DNA of 64,000 nucleotides, from the NCBI RefSeq assembly GCF_900102055.1, contig NZ_FNBA01000007.1, positions 1-64,000 of the forward strand, in the 5' to 3' direction. This stretch comes from Ulvibacter litoralis (GTDB taxonomy: Bacteria; Bacteroidota; Bacteroidia; Flavobacteriales; Flavobacteriaceae). This document shows positions 56,601 to 64,000 of the stretch, one piece after another. A model generated the notes under the pieces. The model saw nothing but the letters and a program-made list of their open reading frames with translations. It was not told the DNA's origin and did not search any database. Positions within the stretch are counted from its first letter, which is position 1; every line of letters begins with the position of its first letter. Made by a program: the position numbers and the translations under genes.

Positions 56601-59600
56601 CAACATGTACAACAAATGTAACAGTAGAAGACAATATAGCACCTACAGCTCTTTGTATGCTGCCTTTTACAGTTCAATTAGATGGAACTGGAAACGCGAG
56701 CATTACACCAGCCGATCTTGACAATGGATCGTCAAGTAATTGTGGACCGGTAACTTTAGCCATTGGTGCATATGTATTTAACGGACAAACCACAACAGCT
56801 AGTCCAACAGATATGTATTTCCCGCCAGATAGCTGGTATTTCGAAGAAACAAGTTTTACAGTACCGGTAGACGGTAATTATGAAATTAGCAATCGTGGAA
56901 CGAGTAGTGATGGAGATGGTTTAGTATCTATTATTTTTGACGCACCGCCTATAGCGAATAGTGGTTCATTAACTTCAAGACCCGAATTTGTTGGTTTTAC
57001 AGTATTTTCAGATGAAGGTGTTCTCTTAGCTGGAGATACTAGTTATGCTTTGAACGCTGGGCAAACCTATTACATTCACAATATTGCCGGAAGAAATTTA
57101 GCTACAGCAACTTTTAGTGGCTCCATTAAGCTAATAGGTAATGCCAATTTCACATGTACAGATGTAGGAGTTAAAAACTTAAATTTAATCGTGACTGATA
57201 GTAACGGAAATGTATCAACATGTGCTACAGATGTTACAATTGAAGACAGTATAGCTCCAGTAGCTTCTTGTCAAAATATAACAGTCGCTCTAGATGCTAC
57301 TGGTAACGCATCTATTACTGCTTCTGATATAAATAATGGCTCAACTGATAACTGCGGAATTGCTTCTTTAAGTGTTTCACCTTCAGTATTTACCTGCTCA
57401 GAACTAGGGAATAATACTGTTACCCTTACTGTAACTGATACTAATGGAGTCTCTTCAACATGTACTTCAGTAGTAACCATCACAGACCCGTTAAGTGCTT
57501 GTAACCAAGCTCCTATTGCTGTTTGTCAACCTGTAATTGTAAATGCAGATGGAAGTTGTCAAGGAAATGCTGTTGCCTCCGATTTTGATGGCGGTTCAAG
57601 CGACCCAGACGGTGATCCTTTTACACTATCAATAAGCCCTGTTGGACCTTATCCTGTTGGAGTTACTAATGTTACACTAACAGTAAGCGATGGATCACTA
57701 ACCGATACATGTACTACTACAATTACAGTTATAGATAACAGTCCACCAACAGCAAATTGTGCAGCACCTTTTACAGTACAACTAGATGCAGCCGGAATGG
57801 CGAGTATCACAGTTGCCGATATTGAAAATGGTTCGACAGACAACTGCGGAATTGCAAGTACCTCTATCGACATCACCGATTTCACATGTGCCGATATAGG
57901 TGTAAATACAGTTACCTTAACAGTAACCGATGTAAACGGAAACATTTCAACATGTACTACCGATGTAACGGTTGAAGACAATGTAGCACCAATAGCAAAT
58001 TGTGCAGCTCCTTTTACAATACAATTAGATGCAGCTGGAATGGCGAGTATCACAGTAGCAGATATTGAAAATGGTTCGACAGATAACTGCGGAATTGCTA
58101 GTACTTCTATCGACATCACCGATTTCACTTGTGCTGATGTTGGTGTAAATACAGTTACCTTAACAGTAACCGATGTAAACGGAAATATATCAACTTGTAC
58201 TACCGATGTAACGGTTGAAGACAACGTAGCGCCAGTAGCAAATTGTGCAGTTCCTTTTACAGTACAACTTGATGCAGCCGGAATGGCGAGCATCACAGTT
58301 GCCGATATTGAAAATGGTTCGACAGATGCCTGCGGAATTGCAAGTACCTCTATCGACATCACCAATTTCACATGTGCTGATGTTGGTGTAAATACAGTAA
58401 CACTAACAGTAACCGATGTAAACGGAAATATGTCAACATGTACAACAGACGTAACGGTTGAAGACAACGTAGCGCCAGTAGCAAATTGTGCTGCTCCTTT
58501 TACAGTACAACTTGATGCAGCCGGAATGGCAAGTATCACAGTTGCCGATATTGAAAATGGTTCGACAGATGCCTGCGGAATTGCAAGTACCTCTATCGAC
58601 ATCACCAATTTCACATGTGCTGATGTTGGTGTAAATACAGTAACACTAACAGTAACCGATGTAAACGGAAATATGTCAACATGTACAACAGACGTAACGG
58701 TTGAAGACAACGTAGCGCCAATAATTGCTTGTCCCGCAGATGTTGTAGCGAATACAGACCCTGCAATTTGTGGAACTGTAGTTATATTTTCAGATGCTAT
58801 TGCATTCGATAATTGTGGTGTGGCAAGTGTGGTTCAAACCGCAGGGCTTCCTTCTGGGAGTTTATTCCCTGTAGGCGTAAGCACTATTGAATATACTGCG
58901 ACCGATGTGAATGGAAACACAACAACGTGTGACTTTACCATTACAGTAACGGATAACGAAGCGCCTATCACAGTATGTCAGGATATCACCATTCAATTAG
59001 ATGCAACAGGAAATGTAACAATTGTTGCCGCTGATGTTGATGGAGGTTCTACAGATAACTGCGGAATCGCAAGTACAACAATTGATATGAACACCTTCGA
59101 TTGTAGCAATGTAGGTCCAAATAACGTGACTTTAACAGTTACCGATGTAAATGGGAATGTATCAACTTGTATCGCAGTAGTTACTGTGGAAGACGTAACT
59201 GAACCAGTGGTAGCTTGTATGGATATAACCGTACAATTAGACGCAACAGGAACGGTAACAATTGCCGGAATCGATGTTGATGGTGGAAGTACAGATGCCT
59301 GCGGAATTGCAAGCTACGATTTAGATATCGACACTTTCGATTGTTCGAATGTTGGACCTAACACGGTGACCTTAACGGTAACAGATGTTAACGGAAATAC
59401 AGCAACATGTACGGCAGTAGTAACTGTTGAAGACATCACCTCTCCAGATCTTGTTTGTTTGGACATCACTCTTGAATTAGAAGCAGATGGTACCGCAACA
59501 ATTACTGCAGATGATGTGATTGCCAGCAATACTGATGCCTGTGGTATCGCAACAACAGCGGTTGATATTACTGACTTTGATTGTAGTGATATAGGTACGC

Positions 59601-60208
59601 CTGTAACTGTACAAGTATTCAGTCAGGATGCAAACGGAAACTTAGCGACCTGTTTCGCTACTGTAACTGTGGTTGATATGCTCGCTCCAGAAATTACATG
59701 TCCGGCAGATCAAACACAAGATCCAGGAACAGGAAACTTATTCTATGAAGTACCAGATTATTTCGCAACGGGAGAAGCTACTGTAACTGACAACTGTACA
59801 GATCCAGTAACAATCACAACCCAAGATCCTGCGCCAGGTACTTTACTACCTGATGGAACATACACTGTTACCCTTACAGCAACCGACGAATACGGTAATG
59901 TAGGTACATGTACTTTCGAATTAATTGTTGAAAGTGAATTAGGTGTAGACGAAATCGAACTGGAAATTGCAAGTGTGAGCCTGTACCCTAACCCTTCTAG
60001 TGACTATGTTTACATAAGCAATCCTCAAGCTATTGCATTGGAGCAAGCAGATATCTATGATATTAGAGGACGATTTATAGAAAGCATCGACCTTAGAAAT
60101 ATGGGAACTGAAAAACAAATTGATATTTCTACTCTTGCAAGTGCTACCTACACCGTGATCATTAAATACGATCAAGGACAAACAAGTAGAAGACTCTTAA
60201 AAGAATAA
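53681..60208 (+). CDS. Giant T9SS-sorted HYR-repeat surface protein (2175 aa)
   Basis: A signal peptide ends near TAQ (residue 24). Residues ~24-745 are a paralogue of the 1505-residue protein. About fifteen HYR/Ig-like repeats of ~81 residues follow (FTVQLDAAGMASITVADIEN; GSTDNCGIAS; NTVTLTVTDVNGN), interrupted near residue 1030 by an unrelated block (SWYFEETSFTVP). A T9SS type A domain (ASVSLYPNPSSDYVYIS ... TSRRLLKE) ends it. HYR repeats usually serve adhesion. Two cysteines per repeat (DNCG, FTCAD) may form disulphides outside the cell. Confidence 0.9.
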   Translation: MKKNYTVLFFLVIALFSFSKMTAQYTENFEAAGNGATTFTNNGYTFTATGNPLFDVEFFNDAGAGDSDYFLDNFDNLGTGQTNTIALTGGASLFTLRSMEIYVSSLASASSPTNDGTMTFTGKAGGTTVFTYTKTTGFLTTIGPVDNGFFLLDLASDPPSDYTTLNIDRIEITLGGAFQYVAIDNFVFDDESLEADPPVVQSISLVGSPTTTAASVDFTVSFNENALNVSTDDFTIDGAGTSGTISNISGSGTTYTVTVSSITGEGTISIDLLAGTNITDALGNGPPLPFTAGQTHTVSRCFQETFESFTAGDFTFSSNGVTYTTGSANLDVENFPGAGAGGSAQFLSNFSDQGTGKVYTISPTGTELFNIESLDIYLSSEVNGTNPTDDGSVVFRGKLAGATLFTITKNSGFPTVFTVNNGFYVFNFGTEGAADYSLTNIDELEIELGGAFQYVGIDNFEHCEEITTSLPPIVQSIKLIGNPIAAASTVDYEVIFNENALNVSTDDFSVNLTGSATGAVSAITGSGNTYTVTVNTISGEGSIRLDLNPGTDIEDADGNTPPDPFTGGETHIVTSCDVETFEALADNTFTWTTDTTPFTTTTANFSVSEYIDAGAGGSDRFLDNLSDQGTGKIYSIAVTDVSTILMGAMEVFISSEVNGTNPTDDGTLTVRGKLDGTTVYTITKSTGFPTIIGTNQGFYTWDFSTEGGVDNSATEVDEIEIELGGAFQYIAVDNYKFCGDATPPTAVCVGTFTVQLDATGNASITAADIDNGSSDDSGTVTLSVSPSTFTCADIVAPVPVTLTVTDPSGNTATCVTNVTVEDNIPAVINCAAPFTVQLDAAGMASITVADIDNGSTDNCGIASSSIDITNFTCADIGVNTVTLTITEVNGNILTCTTDVTVEENVAPIANCAAPFTVQLDATGNASITAADIENGSTDACGIASTSIDITNFTCADVGVNVVTLTVTDVNGNISTCTTNVTVEDNIAPTALCMLPFTVQLDGTGNASITPADLDNGSSSNCGPVTLAIGAYVFNGQTTTASPTDMYFPPDSWYFEETSFTVPVDGNYEISNRGTSSDGDGLVSIIFDAPPIANSGSLTSRPEFVGFTVFSDEGVLLAGDTSYALNAGQTYYIHNIAGRNLATATFSGSIKLIGNANFTCTDVGVKNLNLIVTDSNGNVSTCATDVTIEDSIAPVASCQNITVALDATGNASITASDINNGSTDNCGIASLSVSPSVFTCSELGNNTVTLTVTDTNGVSSTCTSVVTITDPLSACNQAPIAVCQPVIVNADGSCQGNAVASDFDGGSSDPDGDPFTLSISPVGPYPVGVTNVTLTVSDGSLTDTCTTTITVIDNSPPTANCAAPFTVQLDAAGMASITVADIENGSTDNCGIASTSIDITDFTCADIGVNTVTLTVTDVNGNISTCTTDVTVEDNVAPIANCAAPFTIQLDAAGMASITVADIENGSTDNCGIASTSIDITDFTCADVGVNTVTLTVTDVNGNISTCTTDVTVEDNVAPVANCAVPFTVQLDAAGMASITVADIENGSTDACGIASTSIDITNFTCADVGVNTVTLTVTDVNGNMSTCTTDVTVEDNVAPVANCAAPFTVQLDAAGMASITVADIENGSTDACGIASTSIDITNFTCADVGVNTVTLTVTDVNGNMSTCTTDVTVEDNVAPIIACPADVVANTDPAICGTVVIFSDAIAFDNCGVASVVQTAGLPSGSLFPVGVSTIEYTATDVNGNTTTCDFTITVTDNEAPITVCQDITIQLDATGNVTIVAADVDGGSTDNCGIASTTIDMNTFDCSNVGPNNVTLTVTDVNGNVSTCIAVVTVEDVTEPVVACMDITVQLDATGTVTIAGIDVDGGSTDACGIASYDLDIDTFDCSNVGPNTVTLTVTDVNGNTATCTAVVTVEDITSPDLVCLDITLELEADGTATITADDVIASNTDACGIATTAVDITDFDCSDIGTPVTVQVFSQDANGNLATCFATVTVVDMLAPEITCPADQTQDPGTGNLFYEVPDYFATGEATVTDNCTDPVTITTQDPAPGTLLPDGTYTVTLTATDEYGNVGTCTFELIVESELGVDEIELEIASVSLYPNPSSDYVYISNPQAIALEQADIYDIRGRFIESIDLRNMGTEKQIDISTLASATYTVIIKYDQGQTSRRLLKE
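56171..56899 (+). repeat. Tandem 243-bp coding repeats, array A
   Basis: Units begin at 56171, 56414 and 56657 (each 243 bp, 81 codons) inside the HYR region. The third unit diverges after its first third. Confidence 0.85.
57761..58732 (+). repeat. Tandem 243-bp coding repeats, array B
   Basis: Four units begin at 57761, 58004, 58247 and 58490. Units three and four are identical over most of their length, with differences only near their ends, indicating very recent duplication or conversion. Confidence 0.9.
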
Positions 60209-60228
60209 TTAATTATTAAATTAGGCTT

Positions 60229-60265
60229 AAGCCCTTCTGGAAGAAATTCTAGAAGGGCTTTTTTT
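60229..60265 (+). terminator. Terminator after the 2175-aa protein gene
   Basis: Stem AAGCCCTTCT with AGAAGGGCTT, then seven T. Confidence 0.9.
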
Positions 60266-60448
60266 AGTTAAAACAAGTTCATTTTAAAAGTAACTTTTTA
60301 TTCAAAAAAAATAAAAAAACAGGATTAAAAATAGTCGAAAAAAGCAAGCCGAAACTCTATTAAACAAAGGAAGATTAAACTTCCGAAAAATCACAAAAAC
60401 ATCGATTAAAGTTAAAATAAACAGCCAAAACACCTGTTTTAAGCAAAA

Positions 60449-60496
60449 TATACGTATTTACACGTAGTCAAGTTTCAGAAAATTAATATATATTCG
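60449..60496 (+). promoter_or_regulatory. TACGTA palindrome promoter upstream of the glycine-rich protein gene
   Basis: TACGTATTTACACGTA is at 60451-60466. A -7-like TATATTCG (one mismatch) is at 60489-60496; spacing is 30.5 bp. The ATG is 250 bp further, giving an unusually long leader. Confidence 0.55.
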
Positions 60497-60745
60497 CCAA
60501 CTCTAACCTCATACATTTGATTTTAACTATTCTGTTTTATATGAATTCATATAAAACGAATTTGATGAGCCCAAACATTAAAATAAATGATATGATGCTT
60601 TACACCTATTTTTTATCACTTAATACTTTCTTTTAAGTAAAATCCTATTGATTATACTTACTAAGAGAGCAACCATAATGCGTAAAATTTTAACTAAACA
60701 TAATTATTAACAACCCCTAATCTAACTAACCAAAATTTAAGTTTT
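60497..60745 (+). other. Long leader with a perfect palindrome
   Basis: This holds a perfect 24-bp palindrome centred on GAATTC (60534-60557) with no loop. A 23-codon ORF (60565-60636, MSPNIKINDMMLYTYFLSLN) follows and could be a leader peptide or chance. No terminator was found. The rest is AT-rich without a recognisable gene. Confidence 0.4.
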
Positions 60746-63700
60746 ATGAAAAAAATTACATTAACCCTCATAATAATGCTATTCACGGCATTAGGGTTTT
60801 CACAAACAACATTTAATTACACCGGATCGGTCCAGACCTACACAGTCCCCGCAGGAGTAACAGAAATTAACATCGAAGCGTATGGAGCTCAAGGAGAAGA
60901 CAATGCAACAGCTAGTGGAGGACTTGGTGGTTTTATAAGTGGTGATTTAAGTGTAACACCTGGAGAAGTACTATCAATTTATGTCGGAGGCCAAGATGGT
61001 TTTAATGGAGGAGGAACTGAAGGAACAGGTAGTGCTATGCCTGGTTATAATGGTGTAAATGGCGGTGGAGCATCAGATGTTCGCCAAAATGGTACCTCAT
61101 TAACAGATCGAATAATCGTTGCTGGTGGTGGTGGTGGTGCCGGTAGAGGTGATTGTTCAAATAATAACGGCGGCGGTGGCGGTTATCCTGGTGGACTAGG
61201 AGGAAATTCATCAAACGAACCAACAAATACTGGGGGAACTGGTACCAGTACTGCAGGTGGAGATAGCGGTGCTGGATCCTGTACAGGTGATTGCGCTTGC
61301 TCACCTGGCGGCGGCGGCGGCGGCGGCGGCGACGGCGGTGGAGCTGGTGGAGGTTATGGTATTTCAGGAGGTACAATAGCATTAGGAGGCACCAGTGGTG
61401 CATGTGGTGGCAATGGAGATGATACTGTTGGCGGACTGGGTAGTGGTGGCTTCGGCGGTTGTTTTGGTAATGGAGGTGATGGAGGAAACACTACAAACGG
61501 CGGTGGTGCTGGCGGCGGTGGCGGCTGGTATGGCGGCGGAGCTGGAGGTGGAAACTGGGCCTCTGGTGGCGGTGGTGGATCATCCTATATCCTACCTAGT
61601 GCTTCAAACTTGGCTTCAACTAATAATTCTAATCCGGGTAATGGAGTAATTACAATCACTCCTTTATGTACAGGTTTAACAATAACAACAACTCCTAGCG
61701 AGAACGTTTGTCCAGGGACACAAGTAACTATTACGGGAGTTTCTTCTAATGGAGGAATAGTAACCTGGGATAACGGTATTACCAATGGCGTTGCTTTTAC
61801 GGCAACAACTACGACTACCTATACGTCTTCTAGTACAGCACCTAACGATTGTGTAGCAACGGTTACAATTACAGTAGAGGATACTGAAGACCCAATTATT
61901 ACTTGTGTTGCTGATGATACTCGCGATACTGATGCAGGCGTATGTGAATACACTGTCGTTGGAACTGAATTTGATGCAACTTTCACAGACAATTGTACAA
62001 ACGGAAGCATTACAAACGACTTAAACGGAACGGCTACTATTGCTGGTGAAATTCTACCAAAAGGAATCACAACTGTACTTTGGACAGTTAATGATGGAAA
62101 CGGCCAATCGGCTACGTGTACTACGGTTATTACTGTGGAAGACAACGAAGCTCCAATTGTTACTTGTATCGCTGATGATACTCGTGATACAGATCCAAGC
62201 GTTTGTCAATATACTGTTATTGGAACTGAATTTGACGCAACCTTTACAGACAACTGTTCTAGCGGAAGCATTACAAACAACTTGAATGGAACAGCAACCA
62301 TTGCTGGTGAAATCTTACCAAAAGGAATCACTTCAGTACTTTGGACAGTTAACGATGGAAACGGGCAATCAGACACCTGTACAACAGTGATTACTGTAGA
62401 AGACAACGAAGACCCGATTATAACATGTCCTGCACCAATAACAGTAACTAACGATCCTGGAGTTTGTGGTGCTGTCGTAAATTATACAGCGCCAGTTGTT
62501 ACAGATAATTGTGCTAGCGGAACACTAGGTCTTGAAACATTTTCATTCACAGGAAGTGAACAACAATTTATTGTACCTCCCGGTATTACTGAAATTCATG
62601 CTCAAGTTTATGGTGCTCAAGGAGGTGCTAACTGGGTTAACAATGTTAATTTTGGAGGTTTGGTAGAAGCCGACATTCCTGTAACACCAGGTCAAATATT
62701 ATACATCTATGTTGGTGAACAGCCTAGTACACATATAGGTGGCTTCAATGGTGGTGGAGCTGGAGAAGGCGGTGGTATTGGAGGCGGTGGCGCGTCTGAT
62801 ATTCGTATTGGTGGCAATTCAATCACAGATCGAGTTATCGTTGGTGGTGGTGCTGGTGGTGCTGGATACTGGAGCGGTCAACACATCGTTGGTGGTTTAG
62901 GAGGAGATCTAGTTGGAGGTCCAGGATATAGAGATACACCTACAAATCCTGGAGGTGATCCTGGAACACAAACAGAAAGTGGAAATGGTACTTGTACATC
63001 TTTTGACAATCCTATTGTATCAGGTGGTTTAGGATTTGGAGGCTCATCTATTGGCTGTGGTTGCGAAGGCTATGGTGGCGGTGGCGGTTATTATGGTGGT
63101 GCTGGAAGTGGTAACTGTCGAGGTGGCGGTGGCGGTAGTAGCTATACAGCTCCTACAGCAACAAATGTGACGCACACACAAGGAGTACGAAGCGGACATG
63201 GAGAAGTTATTATCTCTTATGGCGCAACTGTTCTACCTATACAAACAGCAGGTTTACCTTCAGGCTCAGTATTCCCTATAGGAACTACAACGAATACGTT
63301 TGAAGTAACTGATCCGTCAGGAAATACAGCATCCTGTAGTTTTGATGTAACCGTAGAAGACAACGAAGCGCCAGTAATTTCCTGCGTGGCTGACGATACA
63401 CGTGATACCGATGCAGGTGTATGTGAATACACAGTTGTTGGAACTGAATTTGACGCTACTTTTACAGATAATTGTACAAGCGGAACTATTACAAACGACT
63501 TAAACGGAACAGCTACTGTTGCTGGAGAAGCACTTCCAATTGGTATAAACACCATTATTTGGACGGTTAACGACGGAAATGGTCAATCGGCTACGTGTAC
63601 TACCGTTATTACTGTGGAAGATAACGAAGCTCCGATCATTACTTGTATTGCGGATACTACTCGTAACACAGATACAGGAGTTTGTCAATACACGGTTGTT

Positions 63701-64000
63701 GGAACTGAATTCGATGCAACCTTTACAGACAATTGTACCAGCGGAAGCATTACAAACGACTTAAACGGAACAGCTACTGTTGCTGGTGAAGTTCTTCCTA
63801 TTGGAATTACAACTGTTGTTTGGACAGTTAATGATGGTAACGGTCAATCGGCTACATGTACTACGGTTATTACTGTGGAAGATAACGAAGCTCCGATCAT
63901 TACTTGTATTGCGGATACTACTCGTAACACAGATACAGGAGTTTGTCAATACACTGTCGTTGGAACTGAATTTGACGCTACTTTTACAGATAATTGTACT
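60746..64000 (+). CDS. Glycine-rich HYR-repeat secreted protein, N-terminal part (runs off right edge)
   Basis: The ATG at 60746 starts a signal peptide (MKKITLTLIIMLFTALGFSQ), and the frame stays open to the end of the window (>1080 residues). A glycine-rich domain (TTFNYTGSVQTYTVPAGVTE ... GGGGGSSYILP) occupies about residues 20-300. An Ig-like block (VCPGTQVTITGVSSNGG) and HYR-like 87-residue repeats (TRDTDAGVCEYTVVGTEFDA) follow. A second glycine-rich domain is nested inside an interrupted HYR repeat at about 62524-63231. A T9SS sorting domain is expected past the edge but cannot be seen. Likely an extracellular adhesive or matrix protein. Confidence 0.85.
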   Translation, partial: MKKITLTLIIMLFTALGFSQTTFNYTGSVQTYTVPAGVTEINIEAYGAQGEDNATASGGLGGFISGDLSVTPGEVLSIYVGGQDGFNGGGTEGTGSAMPGYNGVNGGGASDVRQNGTSLTDRIIVAGGGGGAGRGDCSNNNGGGGGYPGGLGGNSSNEPTNTGGTGTSTAGGDSGAGSCTGDCACSPGGGGGGGGDGGGAGGGYGISGGTIALGGTSGACGGNGDDTVGGLGSGGFGGCFGNGGDGGNTTNGGGAGGGGGWYGGGAGGGNWASGGGGGSSYILPSASNLASTNNSNPGNGVITITPLCTGLTITTTPSENVCPGTQVTITGVSSNGGIVTWDNGITNGVAFTATTTTTYTSSSTAPNDCVATVTITVEDTEDPIITCVADDTRDTDAGVCEYTVVGTEFDATFTDNCTNGSITNDLNGTATIAGEILPKGITTVLWTVNDGNGQSATCTTVITVEDNEAPIVTCIADDTRDTDPSVCQYTVIGTEFDATFTDNCSSGSITNNLNGTATIAGEILPKGITSVLWTVNDGNGQSDTCTTVITVEDNEDPIITCPAPITVTNDPGVCGAVVNYTAPVVTDNCASGTLGLETFSFTGSEQQFIVPPGITEIHAQVYGAQGGANWVNNVNFGGLVEADIPVTPGQILYIYVGEQPSTHIGGFNGGGAGEGGGIGGGGASDIRIGGNSITDRVIVGGGAGGAGYWSGQHIVGGLGGDLVGGPGYRDTPTNPGGDPGTQTESGNGTCTSFDNPIVSGGLGFGGSSIGCGCEGYGGGGGYYGGAGSGNCRGGGGGSSYTAPTATNVTHTQGVRSGHGEVIISYGATVLPIQTAGLPSGSVFPIGTTTNTFEVTDPSGNTASCSFDVTVEDNEAPVISCVADDTRDTDAGVCEYTVVGTEFDATFTDNCTSGTITNDLNGTATVAGEALPIGINTIIWTVNDGNGQSATCTTVITVEDNEAPIITCIADTTRNTDTGVCQYTVVGTEFDATFTDNCTSGSITNDLNGTATVAGEVLPIGITTVVWTVNDGNGQSATCTTVITVEDNEAPIITCIADTTRNTDTGVCQYTVVGTEFDATFTDNCT
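61307..61330 (+). repeat. (GGC)8 microsatellite in frame
   Basis: Eight exact GGC triplets encode eight glycines in the first glycine-rich domain. This is unusual in such an AT-rich genome. Confidence 0.9.
61901..62422 (+). repeat. 261-bp coding repeats, first pair
   Basis: Units begin at 61901 and 62162 (87 codons each), encoding the DTRDTD..VC.YTV.GTEFDATFTDNC HYR variant. Confidence 0.85.
63380..64000 (+). repeat. 261-bp coding repeats, second array (continues past edge)
   Basis: Units begin at 63380, 63641 and 63902. The last two share their first ~52 bases exactly and then differ at silent sites. From there the third follows the 63380 unit instead, a mosaic pattern. Confidence 0.85.

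Noticed and set aside
57649-58710. A 353-residue minus-strand frame inside the repeat region
   Set aside because: It is the mirror of the HYR coding repeats; its repetitive Ser/Thr/Val-rich text has no family features and no promoter. The same holds for the minus frame at 55882-56634.
61035-61403. Minus-strand frame with a poly-arginine run
   Set aside because: It is the complement of the glycine codons (GGC) of the real plus-strand gene.
57761-64000. Regular direct repeats as a CRISPR array
   Set aside because: The units are 243 or 261 bp, in frame, without unique spacers, and encode HYR domains; no cas gene is present.
1-64000. tRNA or rRNA genes
   Set aside because: I looked in every intergenic region for cloverleaf landmarks (GGTTCGAATCC-like arm) and conserved rRNA segments and saw none.

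Overview
The window comes from a low-GC marine-type Flavobacteriaceae chromosome (Bacteroidota). The evidence is: type IX secretion (T9SS) C-terminal sorting domains on several very large surface proteins; Bacteroidota promoters with the -7 box TAnnTTTG; no Shine-Dalgarno sequences; the flavobacterial block rpmB-rpmG-DUF4295 followed by ftsY; and bshC. I found no rRNA, tRNA, CRISPR array, transposase or prophage. The gene order is mostly housekeeping on the minus strand, flanked at both ends by surface-protein genes.

Layout. 1-1.7 kb: C-terminal part of a T9SS-sorted protein cut by the left edge. 1.9-5.8 kb: minus-strand run guaA, a LysM plus periplasmic-binding-like lipoprotein, and an OsmC-type protein. 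5.9-16.9 kb: bshC, a secreted M14 peptidase, two unknown genes, a CNNM/CBS membrane protein, a DEAD-box helicase, a TrmL-type methyltransferase, a VOC protein, a DoxX protein and a Crp/Fnr regulator. 17.0-17.25 kb: a short promoter-to-terminator unit. 17.4-30.5 kb: glycosyltransferase, beta-propeller lipoprotein, rimO, S9 peptidase, ftsY, DUF4295, rpmG, rpmB, cinA, Hpt protein, FAH-family hydrolase, exonuclease, thioredoxin-like protein and a 2-oxoacid dehydrogenase E2. 30.6-45.3 kb: GT2, recR, a BNR-repeat T9SS protein, a Na+/solute symporter, a CoA-binding protein, a hairpin-rich gap, fabH, a second S9 peptidase, an ABC1 kinase with a TetR regulator, and htpG. 45.4-64 kb: two tandem tail-collar proteins, two PRMT-like methyltransferase paralogues, and three giant repetitive secreted proteins, the last running off the right edge.

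The most interesting signals are at DNA level. (1) A palindromic box (TACGTA-n4-TACGTA type) lies with its centre 31.5 bp upstream of a TAnnTTTG-like -7 box at four places, and 30.5 bp upstream at a fifth. It precedes the tail-collar pair, the three giant secreted-protein genes and a ~125-nt minus-strand unit that ends in a perfect terminator and could encode a 19-residue peptide or an sRNA. This looks like one regulon. (2) The octamer TTCCGAAG occurs about 46 times on the two strands, roughly 30 times expectation. It occurs in several reading registers and between genes, at a density like DNA-uptake or Chi-type sequences. (3) Two GC-richer intergenic elements share a three-way-junction-like fold. 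(4) The 37-kb gap holds structured candidate RNAs with their own terminators. (5) The tail-collar plus PRMT-like gene group may be a functional unit.

Several longest-ORF starts (TTG/GTG) overlap or precede promoter -7 boxes. I moved them to the downstream ATG and say so in each entry.
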